64,000 nucleotides of DNA from the NCBI GenBank assembly GCA_022792815.1, contig JAAWBS010000057.1, positions 1 to 64,000 of the forward strand, in the 5' to 3' direction. Every line of letters begins with the position of its first letter. Positions within the stretch are counted from its first letter, which is position 1. The notes beneath the pieces were generated by a model. It saw only the letters and a list, made by a program, of their open reading frames with translations, searched no databases and was not told where the DNA came from. Of the stretch, positions 32,854-40,942 are shown in pieces. A program made the position numbers and the translations under genes. This DNA is from Hungatella sp. Its GTDB lineage: Bacteria > Bacillota > Clostridia > Lachnospirales > Lachnospiraceae.

Positions 32854-33405
32854 TTACAGCATCTCCATATAAGCCAGAACCCGGTCCAAAAACAGCATCC
32901 CATAGTGGAAAGCCACCGCCAGAATCGCCAGAGCCAGGATCAGGAATACCAGCTTATAGAGAATGTAAGCCCTGGCAAATTCCTTTTTCGGCCCTTTGGC
33001 CGAGAATGCGAGGATGAACAGGTAGATCCATCCGATCAGAGGGATATTCATACACATAAGGGTGACAAACCAGCTGTGCACCGGGACCAGGGCCGGGGTC
33101 TTAGACTTTTTGGACCTGTTTTTTTTGCGCCGGGAGCTGTCGGATGGGGCATCTTCCTCATGTGTATTATCGCCATCAGGAGACTGCGCGTCGGAATCCC
33201 CGGTTTCCGCCTGCGCAGGTTCTGCCTCCCGAGAACCGATCTCCCCACTCTCCTGGGCTGAGGGCCCTCCGAAGGCCTTCGGCCCGTCGCCGCTGTCTGA
33301 AAGGCCGGCTTCCGGGAGAGCGGCATAGAGTTCATCGGCAGCCTCCCTGACTTCCTGGCCGCGTTCCAAAGGCTGCTTGGGCCGCGGTGATAATTCGTTG
33401 TTCAA
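32854..33405 (-). CDS. Small membrane protein with acidic/basic linker, function unknown
   Basis: A 183-residue protein with a disordered, acidic N-terminal 100 residues, a basic cluster SSRRKKNRSKKSKTP, then two hydrophobic helices (LMCMNIPLIGWIYLFILAFS and LYKLVFLILALAILAVAFHYGMLFL). I do not recognise a family. The start is taken as TTG 33405: GGAGG lies about 7 nt upstream on the minus strand and it falls just 2 bases past the stop of the penicillin-binding protein gene, so the two are translationally coupled. The frame stays open further upstream inside that gene, but no better start is visible. It probably works with the cell-wall synthase. Confidence 0.68.
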   Translation of the reverse strand: MNNELSPRPKQPLERGQEVREAADELYAALPEAGLSDSGDGPKAFGGPSAQESGEIGSREAEPAQAETGDSDAQSPDGDNTHEEDAPSDSSRRKKNRSKKSKTPALVPVHSWFVTLMCMNIPLIGWIYLFILAFSAKGPKKEFARAYILYKLVFLILALAILAVAFHYGMLFLDRVLAYMEML

Positions 33406-33407
33406 GT

Positions 33408-36400
33408 TCAGTTCCTCCCCGGTCCGTAAGATTGTGGTTGATTCCAATAGTACCGTTCCGTCTGGTACAGCTGGTACAGTTCCTGCTGTTCCTTGGCGCC
33501 CTGAGAGATTGCATCGGCCTTCTGCTGGGCCTGATAAGTATTCCACTGGGCTTCCGTGGGAAGACTGCGGATGCGGCGGATGGCGTTCTCCAGCCGTGTA
33601 CGGTAGGTTTCTGTCTCCGTGTATCCGTACAGTTCGCCCAGCTTAGAGATGGCAGTGGACACCAGGGACTCGGCATCAGAGGTGCGGTACTGCATACCTT
33701 CCAGCATCTGGAGAGCGGTCTCAAAGGCAGTGATCCGGGTCTGGGCCTCCTGCTGCTTCCGGTTGGCCTCGGCCTGCTCGTCCGCCTTGCGGCGCTCCTG
33801 CTGCTGTAAAAGCTTCTGCTGTTCCTCATAGACCCGGATGGACTCCGACATGGTGTCGATGATGTCTGAGAATTCCTGCCATCTGGTCTCGACCCGGTCA
33901 AACAGTTCCTTTCGGTCCTCCCCGCTTTCCAGTTTTTTCAGTTTATCGGAGATGGCCTCATACTGGGACCGGATCTCATACACGTCTTCTGCGGAATCGA
34001 TGGTTTCTCCTTCAAATGCGGTGATCAGCTGGTCTAATTCGTTGTACAGCCGCTGCTGATTTTTATCAGAGATACTCTGCTGGGCTTTCAGCTGAGAGCT
34101 GGTGCTGAAATAGTCCACCAGGTTGCTGCCGGCCTGATCCTCCGGCTCTATGTACAGTCCTCCGGCAAGACGGATGACAGTCGGTGCCGGGGGCGGCGGC
34201 GGTTCCGGTGGGACCTCCTCCGCGGCAGGCTGGGTTTCGGCCGAGGCCTCTGCGGCAGGTTCTGTCTCAGAAGGGGTCACGCCGGGGCCTATGGGAGCCG
34301 GCGGATCCTGGGAGGCATCGGATGTACCGACTCCGGGTCCCACAGGCGGGGCATAGCCCGGCCCGATGGGGGTATCCGGCTGAGAGGGCTGCCCGCTCAC
34401 CCCAGGCCCGATCTCCTCGGAGCTTCCGGCTGCCGGTCCCTGGACTCCCGGCCCGGTCTGGGTATTCTCGTTCAAAAAGAACTGCCGGGAAAACGTCCCG
34501 AAGGTCTGGGGGAGGGAGGCGACCCGATAGACCGGTTCCCCGCTTGCCATGCTCTCAGGCTCCTTGATGACCGTATTCATGAGTCCGCTGCTCTCCGCCT
34601 CCTGGCGGGAGATGGATTTGAGGGACGGGTGAAGCCGCTCGCCGGTGACCGAGTCGTAGGTGTCCTTGACCACGGTTTCCGGTCTCTCCCAGTCCCAGGG
34701 CTCCAGCTCCTGGTGCAGGTCATTCATGATATTTTTCCAGATCACGCCTGCATAGGTGCTGCCGAAGATTCCGGGCATGGCTCTGGGAATGTCATACCCC
34801 ACCCACACGGCTCCGGTGTAATATCGGGTGTAACCGCAGAACCAGGTATCCTTGCTGCTGTTGGTGGTTCCCGTCTTTCCCGCCGCCGGCATACCGCCAT
34901 CCAGTTTTAGGCTGCGGCCCGTACCGTAGGGGGAAGTCATGGTACCTTTCAGCACATCGGTCAGCATAAAGGCGGTGTCCGTGCCGTAGACCTGTCTGGT
35001 GATGGCAGGGATCCGGAAGGTCAGGTTGCCGTCTCTCTCATGTTCGATTCGCAGGATGCAGGTGCTGTCATTGTAGACTCCGTTGTTGGCCAAAGTGCTG
35101 AAGCCCTTTGCCATATCCACCACCCGGACCCCGTTGGTGAAGCCGCCGATGCTTAAGGAGGACACCCCGTTGTCCACGTAGGTCAGCCGCTGAAACTGCA
35201 TGTTGTCCAGATAGCTTAATCCGGTGTCGATTCCGATGTCCTCCAGCACCTGCCAGGCTACCGTGTTCAGGCTGCGGTTTAAGGCCTCCCGGACCGTCAC
35301 GGGGCCGTGGTAGGAGCCGCCGCTGTTGGAAGGCCCGTCCTCCCATTTGTGGTCGTCTATGATTCGGGAGGGATAGTATTCGCCGGTGTCAAAAGCCGGG
35401 CCGTAGTCGATGAGAGGTTTGATGGTGCTTCCCGGCTGTCTGGCACTCAGGTATCCGCGGTTAAACTGATCCTCCGTACCCCGCCCTCCGACGATGGCCA
35501 CCACATAGTTGGTCTGGTTGTCCACGATGACGGCAGCCCCCTGGAGGGCAAACTTGCCGTTGGCCTGCAGCTCCGTAAAGGAGGACAGCACTTCGTCCAG
35601 CCTGGTCTGAACCGTCTCCTGGATGTCCTGGTCCAGGGAGGTGTAGATGTGGTAGCCTCCGCTGCGGATGGAGTCGTTCTTTTCATTGTAGACCGTGGTG
35701 TACTGTTCCATATAGGTCTCGTAATCCTGCTTGTCGTCAAAGGTATAGCGGAACGGGAAAGCGTCCTGCTTCATCAGCTCTAAAGATGCGCAGTGGATGG
35801 CATAGCTGGTCAGATAGCTGTCATCGGTTCCCTCCTGCTGCTCCCGAAGGATGCGGAATGGTTTGGAGACGGCCTTGTCGTACTCCTCCTGAGTCAGCAT
35901 CTGGACCTCCCGCATGCTCTTTAACACCTCATTGCGCTTATTTAAGGAAGCTTCCGGGTGAGTGATGGGATCATAGGCCGAGGGGCTGTTGCTGATCCCC
36001 ACTAAGACCGCAGCCTCATGAACCTCCAGATCCGCGGCTTCCTTGCCGAAATAATACCGGCTGGCGGCCTGAACCCCATAGCACTGATGCCCGTAAAAGT
36101 TGGTGTTGCAGTAAAACTCCATGATATCGGCTTTTGAGTAGGTTTTTTCGATCTCAGGAGCCAGAAGGATCTCCACCATCTTCCTGGTAAAGGTCTGTTC
36201 CTGGGTCAGATAGGTGTTTTTGATGACCTGCTGAGTGATAGTGCTTCCCCCCTGGGTGATGGCACCCCGATGCTTGATGAGGGCAAGTCCCGCCCGGGTG
36301 GTGGCGATCCAGTCGACACCGTTGTGAGTCTTGAAACGGCGGTCCTCCTGGGCGATATAGGCATTTTGAAGGTTGAGGCTGATGTGGGCGATGTCCACAT

Positions 36401-36698
36401 ACTCGTAATGGCCCGCATTGATCAAACCGATGCGCACTCCGTTTTTGTCAAAAATCTCCGTGTCCGACAGCATGCTGAAATCATCCCGCTCCATCTGGGC
36501 CAGGGTATCATAGGCTACCTGGCGGCTTCGCTCCAGATGGGGCTGAACCTTGATGAGCACGACGATACCGGCAGCCAGACACAGGAGAACGGTTATGGTG
36601 ACGACCTCCACCATGGTCTGGAACAGCCATCCCACAGCCCCCAGAAGGCTGAACACGATGGAACATACTATGCGGACGAATTTTTTAATAAAATTCAT
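33408..36698 (-). CDS. Class A penicillin-binding protein (transglycosylase/transpeptidase) with long C-terminal tail
   Basis: A 1096-residue bifunctional peptidoglycan synthase. One N-terminal membrane helix (about 20-60) is followed by the GT51 glycosyltransferase domain (about 95-270) with AYIAQEDRRFKTHNGVD (catalytic glutamate) and QGGSTITQQVIKNTYL. The transpeptidase domain has GSTIKPL (nucleophile Ser), SLN, and KTGTTNSSKDTW. After about residue 720 come a Pro/Gly-rich linker with repeated IGPGV-like units (about 755-850) and about 230 residues of coiled coil rich in Gln, Glu, Arg, both unusual for the family. ATG 36698 follows GAAAGGAC. The downstream membrane protein gene is coupled to it. 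Confidence 0.95.
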   Translation of the reverse strand: MNFIKKFVRIVCSIVFSLLGAVGWLFQTMVEVVTITVLLCLAAGIVVLIKVQPHLERSRQVAYDTLAQMERDDFSMLSDTEIFDKNGVRIGLINAGHYEYVDIAHISLNLQNAYIAQEDRRFKTHNGVDWIATTRAGLALIKHRGAITQGGSTITQQVIKNTYLTQEQTFTRKMVEILLAPEIEKTYSKADIMEFYCNTNFYGHQCYGVQAASRYYFGKEAADLEVHEAAVLVGISNSPSAYDPITHPEASLNKRNEVLKSMREVQMLTQEEYDKAVSKPFRILREQQEGTDDSYLTSYAIHCASLELMKQDAFPFRYTFDDKQDYETYMEQYTTVYNEKNDSIRSGGYHIYTSLDQDIQETVQTRLDEVLSSFTELQANGKFALQGAAVIVDNQTNYVVAIVGGRGTEDQFNRGYLSARQPGSTIKPLIDYGPAFDTGEYYPSRIIDDHKWEDGPSNSGGSYHGPVTVREALNRSLNTVAWQVLEDIGIDTGLSYLDNMQFQRLTYVDNGVSSLSIGGFTNGVRVVDMAKGFSTLANNGVYNDSTCILRIEHERDGNLTFRIPAITRQVYGTDTAFMLTDVLKGTMTSPYGTGRSLKLDGGMPAAGKTGTTNSSKDTWFCGYTRYYTGAVWVGYDIPRAMPGIFGSTYAGVIWKNIMNDLHQELEPWDWERPETVVKDTYDSVTGERLHPSLKSISRQEAESSGLMNTVIKEPESMASGEPVYRVASLPQTFGTFSRQFFLNENTQTGPGVQGPAAGSSEEIGPGVSGQPSQPDTPIGPGYAPPVGPGVGTSDASQDPPAPIGPGVTPSETEPAAEASAETQPAAEEVPPEPPPPPAPTVIRLAGGLYIEPEDQAGSNLVDYFSTSSQLKAQQSISDKNQQRLYNELDQLITAFEGETIDSAEDVYEIRSQYEAISDKLKKLESGEDRKELFDRVETRWQEFSDIIDTMSESIRVYEEQQKLLQQQERRKADEQAEANRKQQEAQTRITAFETALQMLEGMQYRTSDAESLVSTAISKLGELYGYTETETYRTRLENAIRRIRSLPTEAQWNTYQAQQKADAISQGAKEQQELYQLYQTERYYWNQPQSYGPGRN

Positions 36699-36841
36699 GA
36701 CGTAAAGTCCTTTCGTTTTATGGATCATAATATCGTTTGACCTTGGCATCACCATTATATATCATATTTAAAAAAAAGGGGATATAATTTCTGAAATTCA
36801 AGGAAAATGTAAGGAAAATCTTGATGCGCCGGGATTGATGC

Positions 36842-36847
36842 TATAAG
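36842..36847 (+). promoter_or_regulatory. Candidate -10 element for the AIM24-family gene
   Basis: TGC-TATAAG extended -10 with TTGATG 15 bp upstream, about 40 nt before the ATG. For the divergent penicillin-binding protein gene a TATAAT on the minus strand near 36753-36758 is possible. The 36699-36887 gap holds nothing else that I see. Confidence 0.4.
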
Positions 36848-36887
36848 ATGGTATCAGGGCCAGAGGCCGTAGAAGGAGGATAAGAGA

Positions 36888-37574
36888 ATGCAGTATCGGA
36901 TTATCGGAGACACCATGCCGGCTGTGGAGGTGATGTTTGACGCCCCGGGAGAGGGGATGTACACCCAGTCCGGAGGGATGGCTTGGCTGACAGAGGGGAT
37001 CGAGATGTCCACCAACACCAGAGGCGGTTTTATGAAAGGATTGGGCCGCATGTTTGCCGGGGAGTCTCTGTTTATGGCTACTTACCGGGCGTCACGTCCT
37101 GGGGCGATGATCGCCTTTGCCTCCACGGTCGCAGGGCGGATTCTCCCTGTGGACACAGGGGTGAACGGCGGGCTGATCTGTCAGAAAGGGGCATTTCTGT
37201 GCGCTCAGGAGAGCGTCAACTTAAAAGTCACATTTGCCAAAAAATTCTCCGCAGGACTTTTCGGAGGCGAGGGCTTTGTCCTCCAGGACATCAGCGGAAG
37301 CGGCATGGCGTTTCTGGAAGTGGACGGGGATATGATTGAGAAAAACTTAGGTCCCGGGGAGGTGCTGAAGGTGGACACCGGCAATGTGGTGGGATTCGAG
37401 CGGACGGTCAGCTATGAGGTGGAGACGGTCAAGGGGCTGGGCAATATTTTCTTCGGCGGCGAGGGACTGTTCCTCACCAGACTGACCGGGCCTGGGAGAG
37501 TGATCCTTCAGACTCAGAATATCGCGGAGTTTGCCGGGAGGATCGCACGGTTTATCCCCACAGGCGGCAATTGA
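36888..37574 (+). CDS. AIM24/TIGR00266-family protein
   Basis: A 228-residue all-beta protein of the AIM24 family (a double-stranded beta-helix fold), for which no biochemical function is established in bacteria. Typical parts are MPAVEVMFDAPGEGMYTQSGGMAWLTEGIEMSTNTRGGFMKGLGRMFAGESLFMATY near the N-terminus and FGGEGFVLQDISGSGMAFLEVDG in the middle. It has no signal peptide. It has a good ribosome site (GAAGGAGG) and its own terminator at 37697, with a dispersed repeat between them. It stands alone between a penicillin-binding protein and murC. Confidence 0.9.
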   Translation: MQYRIIGDTMPAVEVMFDAPGEGMYTQSGGMAWLTEGIEMSTNTRGGFMKGLGRMFAGESLFMATYRASRPGAMIAFASTVAGRILPVDTGVNGGLICQKGAFLCAQESVNLKVTFAKKFSAGLFGGEGFVLQDISGSGMAFLEVDGDMIEKNLGPGEVLKVDTGNVVGFERTVSYEVETVKGLGNIFFGGEGLFLTRLTGPGRVILQTQNIAEFAGRIARFIPTGGN

Positions 37575-37640
37575 CGACGGTTCCGGTTATTTATGGTCTT
37601 AAGCTCTGCGGCATAAGGGCGTTTCCCGGAACATATGGTC

Positions 37641-37683
37641 AGAATATTCAGCCAAGTTTTGGGTTTCACAAATGCCTAAATGA
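37641..37683. repeat. Dispersed repeat element, copy 2 (core GAATATTC at 37642-37649)
   Basis: Matches the right arm of copy 1 in direct orientation (ATTCAGCCAAGTTTTG then GGTTTCACAAATGCCTA with few differences). The left arm is missing. It lies about 110 nt upstream of murC. Confidence 0.6.
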
Positions 37684-37696
37684 AAAAGAGCAGGAA

Positions 37697-37732
37697 AGGA
37701 GAGAGAATCTGTAGATTTTCTCCCTTTTTTTT
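37697..37732 (+). terminator. Rho-independent terminator ahead of murC
   Basis: GAGAGAATC pairs with GATTTTCTC (one G-U pair) across TGTA, followed by CC and a run of eight T. Confidence 0.8.
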
Positions 37733-37790
37733 ATTATAATAAGGAAAGGGCAGAGGTATGCCTGTAGATTGAGTAAAGGCGGAGATGGGT

Positions 37791-39170
37791 ATGTATCAGA
37801 TAGATTTTAGCAGACCAAAACAGGTGCACTTTATCGGCATCGGCGGGATCAGCATGAGCGGGCTGGCGGAGATCCTTATGGAGGAGGGATTTGAGGTATC
37901 CGGATCAGATTCTCAGAGGTCAGAGCTGACGAGACACCTGGAGGAAAAGGGAGCCCGGGTGTTCTATGGGCAGCAGGCTTCCAATATACAGGATGGGGTT
38001 CATGTGGTGGTCTATACGGCGGCGGTGCACCCGGATAATCCGGAGTACCAGAGGGCTCAGGATCTGGGGATCCCCATGCTGAGCCGGGCAGAGCTTCTGG
38101 GACAGATGATGAAAAATTATAAGTACGCGGTGGGAATCGCGGGGACTCACGGAAAGACCACCACCACGTCCATGGTGACTGAGATCCTTTTAGAGGCGGG
38201 CAAGGATCCCACCATATCCGTAGGAGGAATCCTCCATTCCATCGGAGGCAACATCCGGGTGGGCAAATCGGATCTGTTTGTCACCGAGGCCTGCGAGTAC
38301 ACCAACAGTTTTCTGTCTTTTTTCCCCAACATGGAGGTGATCCTCAACATTGAGGAGGATCATCTGGACTTTTTTAAGGATCTTGAGGACATCAGAAACT
38401 CGTTCAGACTGTTTGCCGCGAGGCTTCCCGAGGATGGGGTTCTGGTGATCAACAGTGACATCAACGGATATGAAGAGATCACACAAGGTCTTTCCTGCCG
38501 TGTGGTGACGGTGGGGATGAGAGAGGGAAGCGATTACAGCGCAGGCCATATCACCTATGATACATTTGCCAGGGATACCTTTGATCTTCTGGTACACGGG
38601 GAGAAAGTGGAGACCATCACCCTGGGAGTGCCCGGGGATCACAATGTGTACAATGCTCTGGCCGCCATCGCCCTGTGCCGGGAGCTTGGCGTGGACATGG
38701 AGGACATCAGGAGAGGACTTTCACAGTTTACAGGAACAGAGCGGCGGTTTGAGAAAAAGGGGGAGGTGTGCGGTGTCACCATCATCGACGATTATGCCCA
38801 CCATCCCAGGGAGATTGCCGCCACACTGGCAGCGGCGAAGAATTATCCCCACAGAAAACTGTGGTGCGTATTCCAGCCTCACACCTACTCCAGGACAAAG
38901 GCCTTTTTGGATGCATTTGCCGAGAGCCTGGCGGCGGCAGACGGGGTGATTCTGGCAGACATCTATGCGGCCAGAGAGACGGACACACTGGGGGTCAGTT
39001 CCGCCGATATCGCGGTGCGTTTGGAGGCCCTGGGCACGGAAGTACGTCACTTTTCCACATTTGACGAAATCGAGACATTTATTTTAGAAAATTGTATCAA
39101 CGGTGATTTGTTGATAACTATGGGGGCCGGAGATATCGTAAAAGTGGGAGAAAGGCTGCTTGGAGAGTAA
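37791..39170 (+). CDS. murC: UDP-N-acetylmuramate--L-alanine ligase
   Basis: A 459-residue cytoplasmic Mur ligase that adds L-alanine to UDP-MurNAc, the first peptide step of peptidoglycan precursor synthesis. VHFIGIGGISMSGLAEIL is the N-terminal UDP-binding loop, GTHGKTTTTSM (about residues 118-128) the ATP loop, EACEYTNSFL the central metal/substrate part, and DDYAHHPREIAATLAAAK, FQPHTYSRT belong to the C-terminal domain. ATG 37791 is chosen since GGCGGAG lies 6 nt upstream; an ATG two codons earlier is possible. It is a single gene rather than part of a mur cluster. A DnaA-box cluster starts 2 nt after its stop. Confidence 0.96.
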   Translation: MYQIDFSRPKQVHFIGIGGISMSGLAEILMEEGFEVSGSDSQRSELTRHLEEKGARVFYGQQASNIQDGVHVVVYTAAVHPDNPEYQRAQDLGIPMLSRAELLGQMMKNYKYAVGIAGTHGKTTTTSMVTEILLEAGKDPTISVGGILHSIGGNIRVGKSDLFVTEACEYTNSFLSFFPNMEVILNIEEDHLDFFKDLEDIRNSFRLFAARLPEDGVLVINSDINGYEEITQGLSCRVVTVGMREGSDYSAGHITYDTFARDTFDLLVHGEKVETITLGVPGDHNVYNALAAIALCRELGVDMEDIRRGLSQFTGTERRFEKKGEVCGVTIIDDYAHHPREIAATLAAAKNYPHRKLWCVFQPHTYSRTKAFLDAFAESLAAADGVILADIYAARETDTLGVSSADIAVRLEALGTEVRHFSTFDEIETFILENCINGDLLITMGAGDIVKVGERLLGE

Positions 39171-39171
39171 G

Positions 39172-39368
39172 TTATCCACATTATCCACAGAGTTTTCAAC
39201 ATTTTACGCGGAAAACTCCTGTGGATTTTTTGATTTACATAAGAAGTTATCAGCAAATTGAAATTCCTTGGATTTATGGGAAAATCTACAAGATATGACA
39301 TTATTTTTACGATTATGTAGACCATTCGTCCACATTATCCACATTATCCACAATCCAACTGTGGATAA
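39172..39368. promoter_or_regulatory. Cluster of five perfect DnaA boxes upstream of the DnaD-like gene
   Basis: Consensus TTATCCACA occurs at 39172-39180, 39181-39189, 39335-39343 and 39344-39352, and inverted (TGTGGATAA) at 39360-39368. The first four form two pairs, each an abutted direct repeat TTATCCACATTATCCACA. Between the pairs are about 145 bp of AT-rich DNA. The near-box at 39220-39228 (TGTGGATTT) has two mismatches. Such density by chance is not credible. The cluster sits between murC and the dnaD/helicase-loader genes, with the last boxes about 35-60 bp upstream of the candidate promoter. Confidence 0.88.
39184..39230 (+). terminator. Terminator-like hairpin of murC overlapping a DnaA box
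   Basis: CCACAGAGTTTTC pairs with GAAAACTCCTGTGG (one bulged G) around AACATTTTACGCG, followed by ATTTTTTG. The 5' arm uses bases of the second DnaA box, so DnaA binding and RNA termination share sequence. Confidence 0.65.
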
Positions 39369-39398
39369 ATTCCGCCTATTTTCTTTTGGAAAGACATG

Positions 39399-39407
39399 TG
39401 ATATGAT
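39399..39407 (+). promoter_or_regulatory. Extended -10 promoter candidate of the dnaD-like gene
   Basis: TGATATGAT with a poor -35 region. Transcription would start near 39414, 23 nt before the ATG, placing the inverted DnaA box at about -46 to -54. Confidence 0.5.
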
Positions 39408-39436
39408 GGGAACAGAGAAGAAAGATAAGGTGAAAA

Positions 39437-40861
39437 ATGGATATGAGAAGCTGCTTGGAATGGAAGGACACCATGGTCCCAAACGAGTTTGTCGACCGGT
39501 TTATGGCGGCGGCAAACGGGGAATATGTGAAAGTATATCTGTATGTACTGCGGCACCAGGGCCGTGTCGGGGATGTGGGACGGATCGCCGATGATTTAAA
39601 CCACACAGAGGCCGACATTAAGAGGGCGCTGAACTATTGGGTGAAACAGGGGGTGCTGGCCCCAGAAGGCCTCATGACCGGTGAGATGGCCGGCGGGGGC
39701 AGCGGGAAGGGGCGCCAGGGAGTGAGACAGGAGCCGGCAAGGGAAGGTTTACCGGGAGTGACCGCCGGAGAGTGCCTGGATCATCGGGGAGAGACGCCCG
39801 GGGAAACCATGGCGGGAGGAGATGTGAGAAACGCCTCGGCTCCCGTACCGGGAGTCTCATTTGAGCCTCTGACGGAGGCGGAAGCGCCGTTCGGGATCGA
39901 GCGGGAGTCGCCGTCGGGCTGCGCGGCAGGGACCTCCACGAAACCCACAGCCAAGGATCCGATGGGAGCCTCGGTGGGGAGCGGAATGAGCGGGACTTCG
40001 GTGAGAACCGGGAGCGGAATGAGCGGGATTTCGATGGGGATCGGGAGCGGAATGAGCGGGACTTCGGTGTGCTCCGGATCCGGCATGGCCGGGACCGCGG
40101 CGTGTTCCGGGTCCGGTGTGGCAGCAGCTTCGGGGGTCAGGACATCTCCGGGAGCAGCAGCCAGGACTCAGGCAGTTCCGAGGAAGACTTACACGCCGGA
40201 ACAGGTGAGCCGCTTGGCGGATCAGGAGGATTTCACCCAGCTTCTGTACATATCTCAGAAATACATGAACAAGGTATTTACCCCCAGAGAGTGCGAGGTG
40301 TTCGCCTATCTCTATGACAGTCTCCGCATGTCCCCGGATCTTCTGGAGTATCTGGTGGAGTACTGCGTTCAGGGAGGACATTACAGCTTCCGCTATCTGG
40401 AGTCCGTAGCTCTGAACTGGCATGAGAACGGGATCCGCACGGTGGACAAGGCCAAGGAGCACACCGCAGCCTTCAATAAAGACGGATTTGCCGTCATGAA
40501 AGCCTTTGGGATCAACGACCGCAGGCCCGGTGAGGCGGAGCAGGAGATGATATGCAAATGGTTTCGGGAGTTTGGGTTTACCAGGGACATCGTTCTTGAG
40601 GCCTGCAGCAGGACACTGAAAGCCATCCACAAGCCGAGTTTTTCCTACGCGGACAAGATTCTGTCGGAGTGGAAAAAGGGCGGAGTCCGGATCCTGGCGG
40701 ATGTGGAGAAGATGGATGAGCGGCGGGAGAGCAGGAGGACGGAGAAGACAGCTGTGGCCGCGAAGCCTGGGAAAAATCAATTCCATAATTTTGAACAGAG
40801 AAACACAGACTATGATGCTATGGTGTTGGAGCGGCTGAAAGAGAGGCTGGGGGAGCATTAG
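39437..40861 (+). CDS. DnaD-domain primosome protein with repetitive linker
   Basis: A 474-residue protein with the DnaD layout. An N-terminal winged helix (about residues 5-80; KVYLYVLRHQGRVGDVGRIADDLNHTEADIKRALNYWVKQGVL) is joined by a very long Gly/Ser/Met-rich linker (about 80-250, with an 11-residue repeat) to two DnaD/DnaB2 helical domains (about 255-330 and 350-425; YISQKYMNKVFTPRECEVFAYLYDSL and RPGEAEQEMICKWFREFGFTRDIVLEACSRT, the latter with the conserved YADKILSEWKKGGV). DnaD proteins help load the replicative helicase and remodel DNA. Partner is the loader encoded 81 nt downstream. The linker is far longer than the usual one. Confidence 0.9.
   Translation: MDMRSCLEWKDTMVPNEFVDRFMAAANGEYVKVYLYVLRHQGRVGDVGRIADDLNHTEADIKRALNYWVKQGVLAPEGLMTGEMAGGGSGKGRQGVRQEPAREGLPGVTAGECLDHRGETPGETMAGGDVRNASAPVPGVSFEPLTEAEAPFGIERESPSGCAAGTSTKPTAKDPMGASVGSGMSGTSVRTGSGMSGISMGIGSGMSGTSVCSGSGMAGTAACSGSGVAAASGVRTSPGAAARTQAVPRKTYTPEQVSRLADQEDFTQLLYISQKYMNKVFTPRECEVFAYLYDSLRMSPDLLEYLVEYCVQGGHYSFRYLESVALNWHENGIRTVDKAKEHTAAFNKDGFAVMKAFGINDRRPGEAEQEMICKWFREFGFTRDIVLEACSRTLKAIHKPSFSYADKILSEWKKGGVRILADVEKMDERRESRRTEKTAVAAKPGKNQFHNFEQRNTDYDAMVLERLKERLGEH
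39977..40133 (+). repeat. 33-bp tandem repeat in the DnaD linker
   Basis: Units at 39977, 40010, 40043 and 40076, then a degenerate fifth, each coding for GSGMSGTSVxx-like undecapeptides. The first three share GGGAGCGGAATGAGCGGG exactly; the later ones are diverged. Confidence 0.9.
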
Positions 40862-40866
40862 AGGAG

Positions 40867-40916
40867 CTCAAAACTTAGCAGAATATTCTCCCAACTTAGA
40901 CTTTCACAATTACCTA
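40867..40916. repeat. Dispersed repeat element, copy 3 (core GAATATTC at 40881-40888)
   Basis: Equals the reverse complement of copy 1 over about 50 bp with only a few differences (CTCAAAACTT and CAATTACCTA ends are identical). It lies 27 nt upstream of the helicase-loader start. Confidence 0.65.
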
Positions 40917-40942
40917 ATGACCATTACCTGAAAGGAGAGATT

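Noticed and set aside
39172-39368. Standard chromosomal oriC
   Set aside because: No dnaA, dnaN, rpmH or recF next to it; the DnaA boxes are real but the locus is not the usual origin neighbourhood.
39857-40858. 333-codon minus-strand frame opposite the DnaD gene
   Set aside because: Product of the GC-rich repeat and biased codons; no ribosome site or family features.
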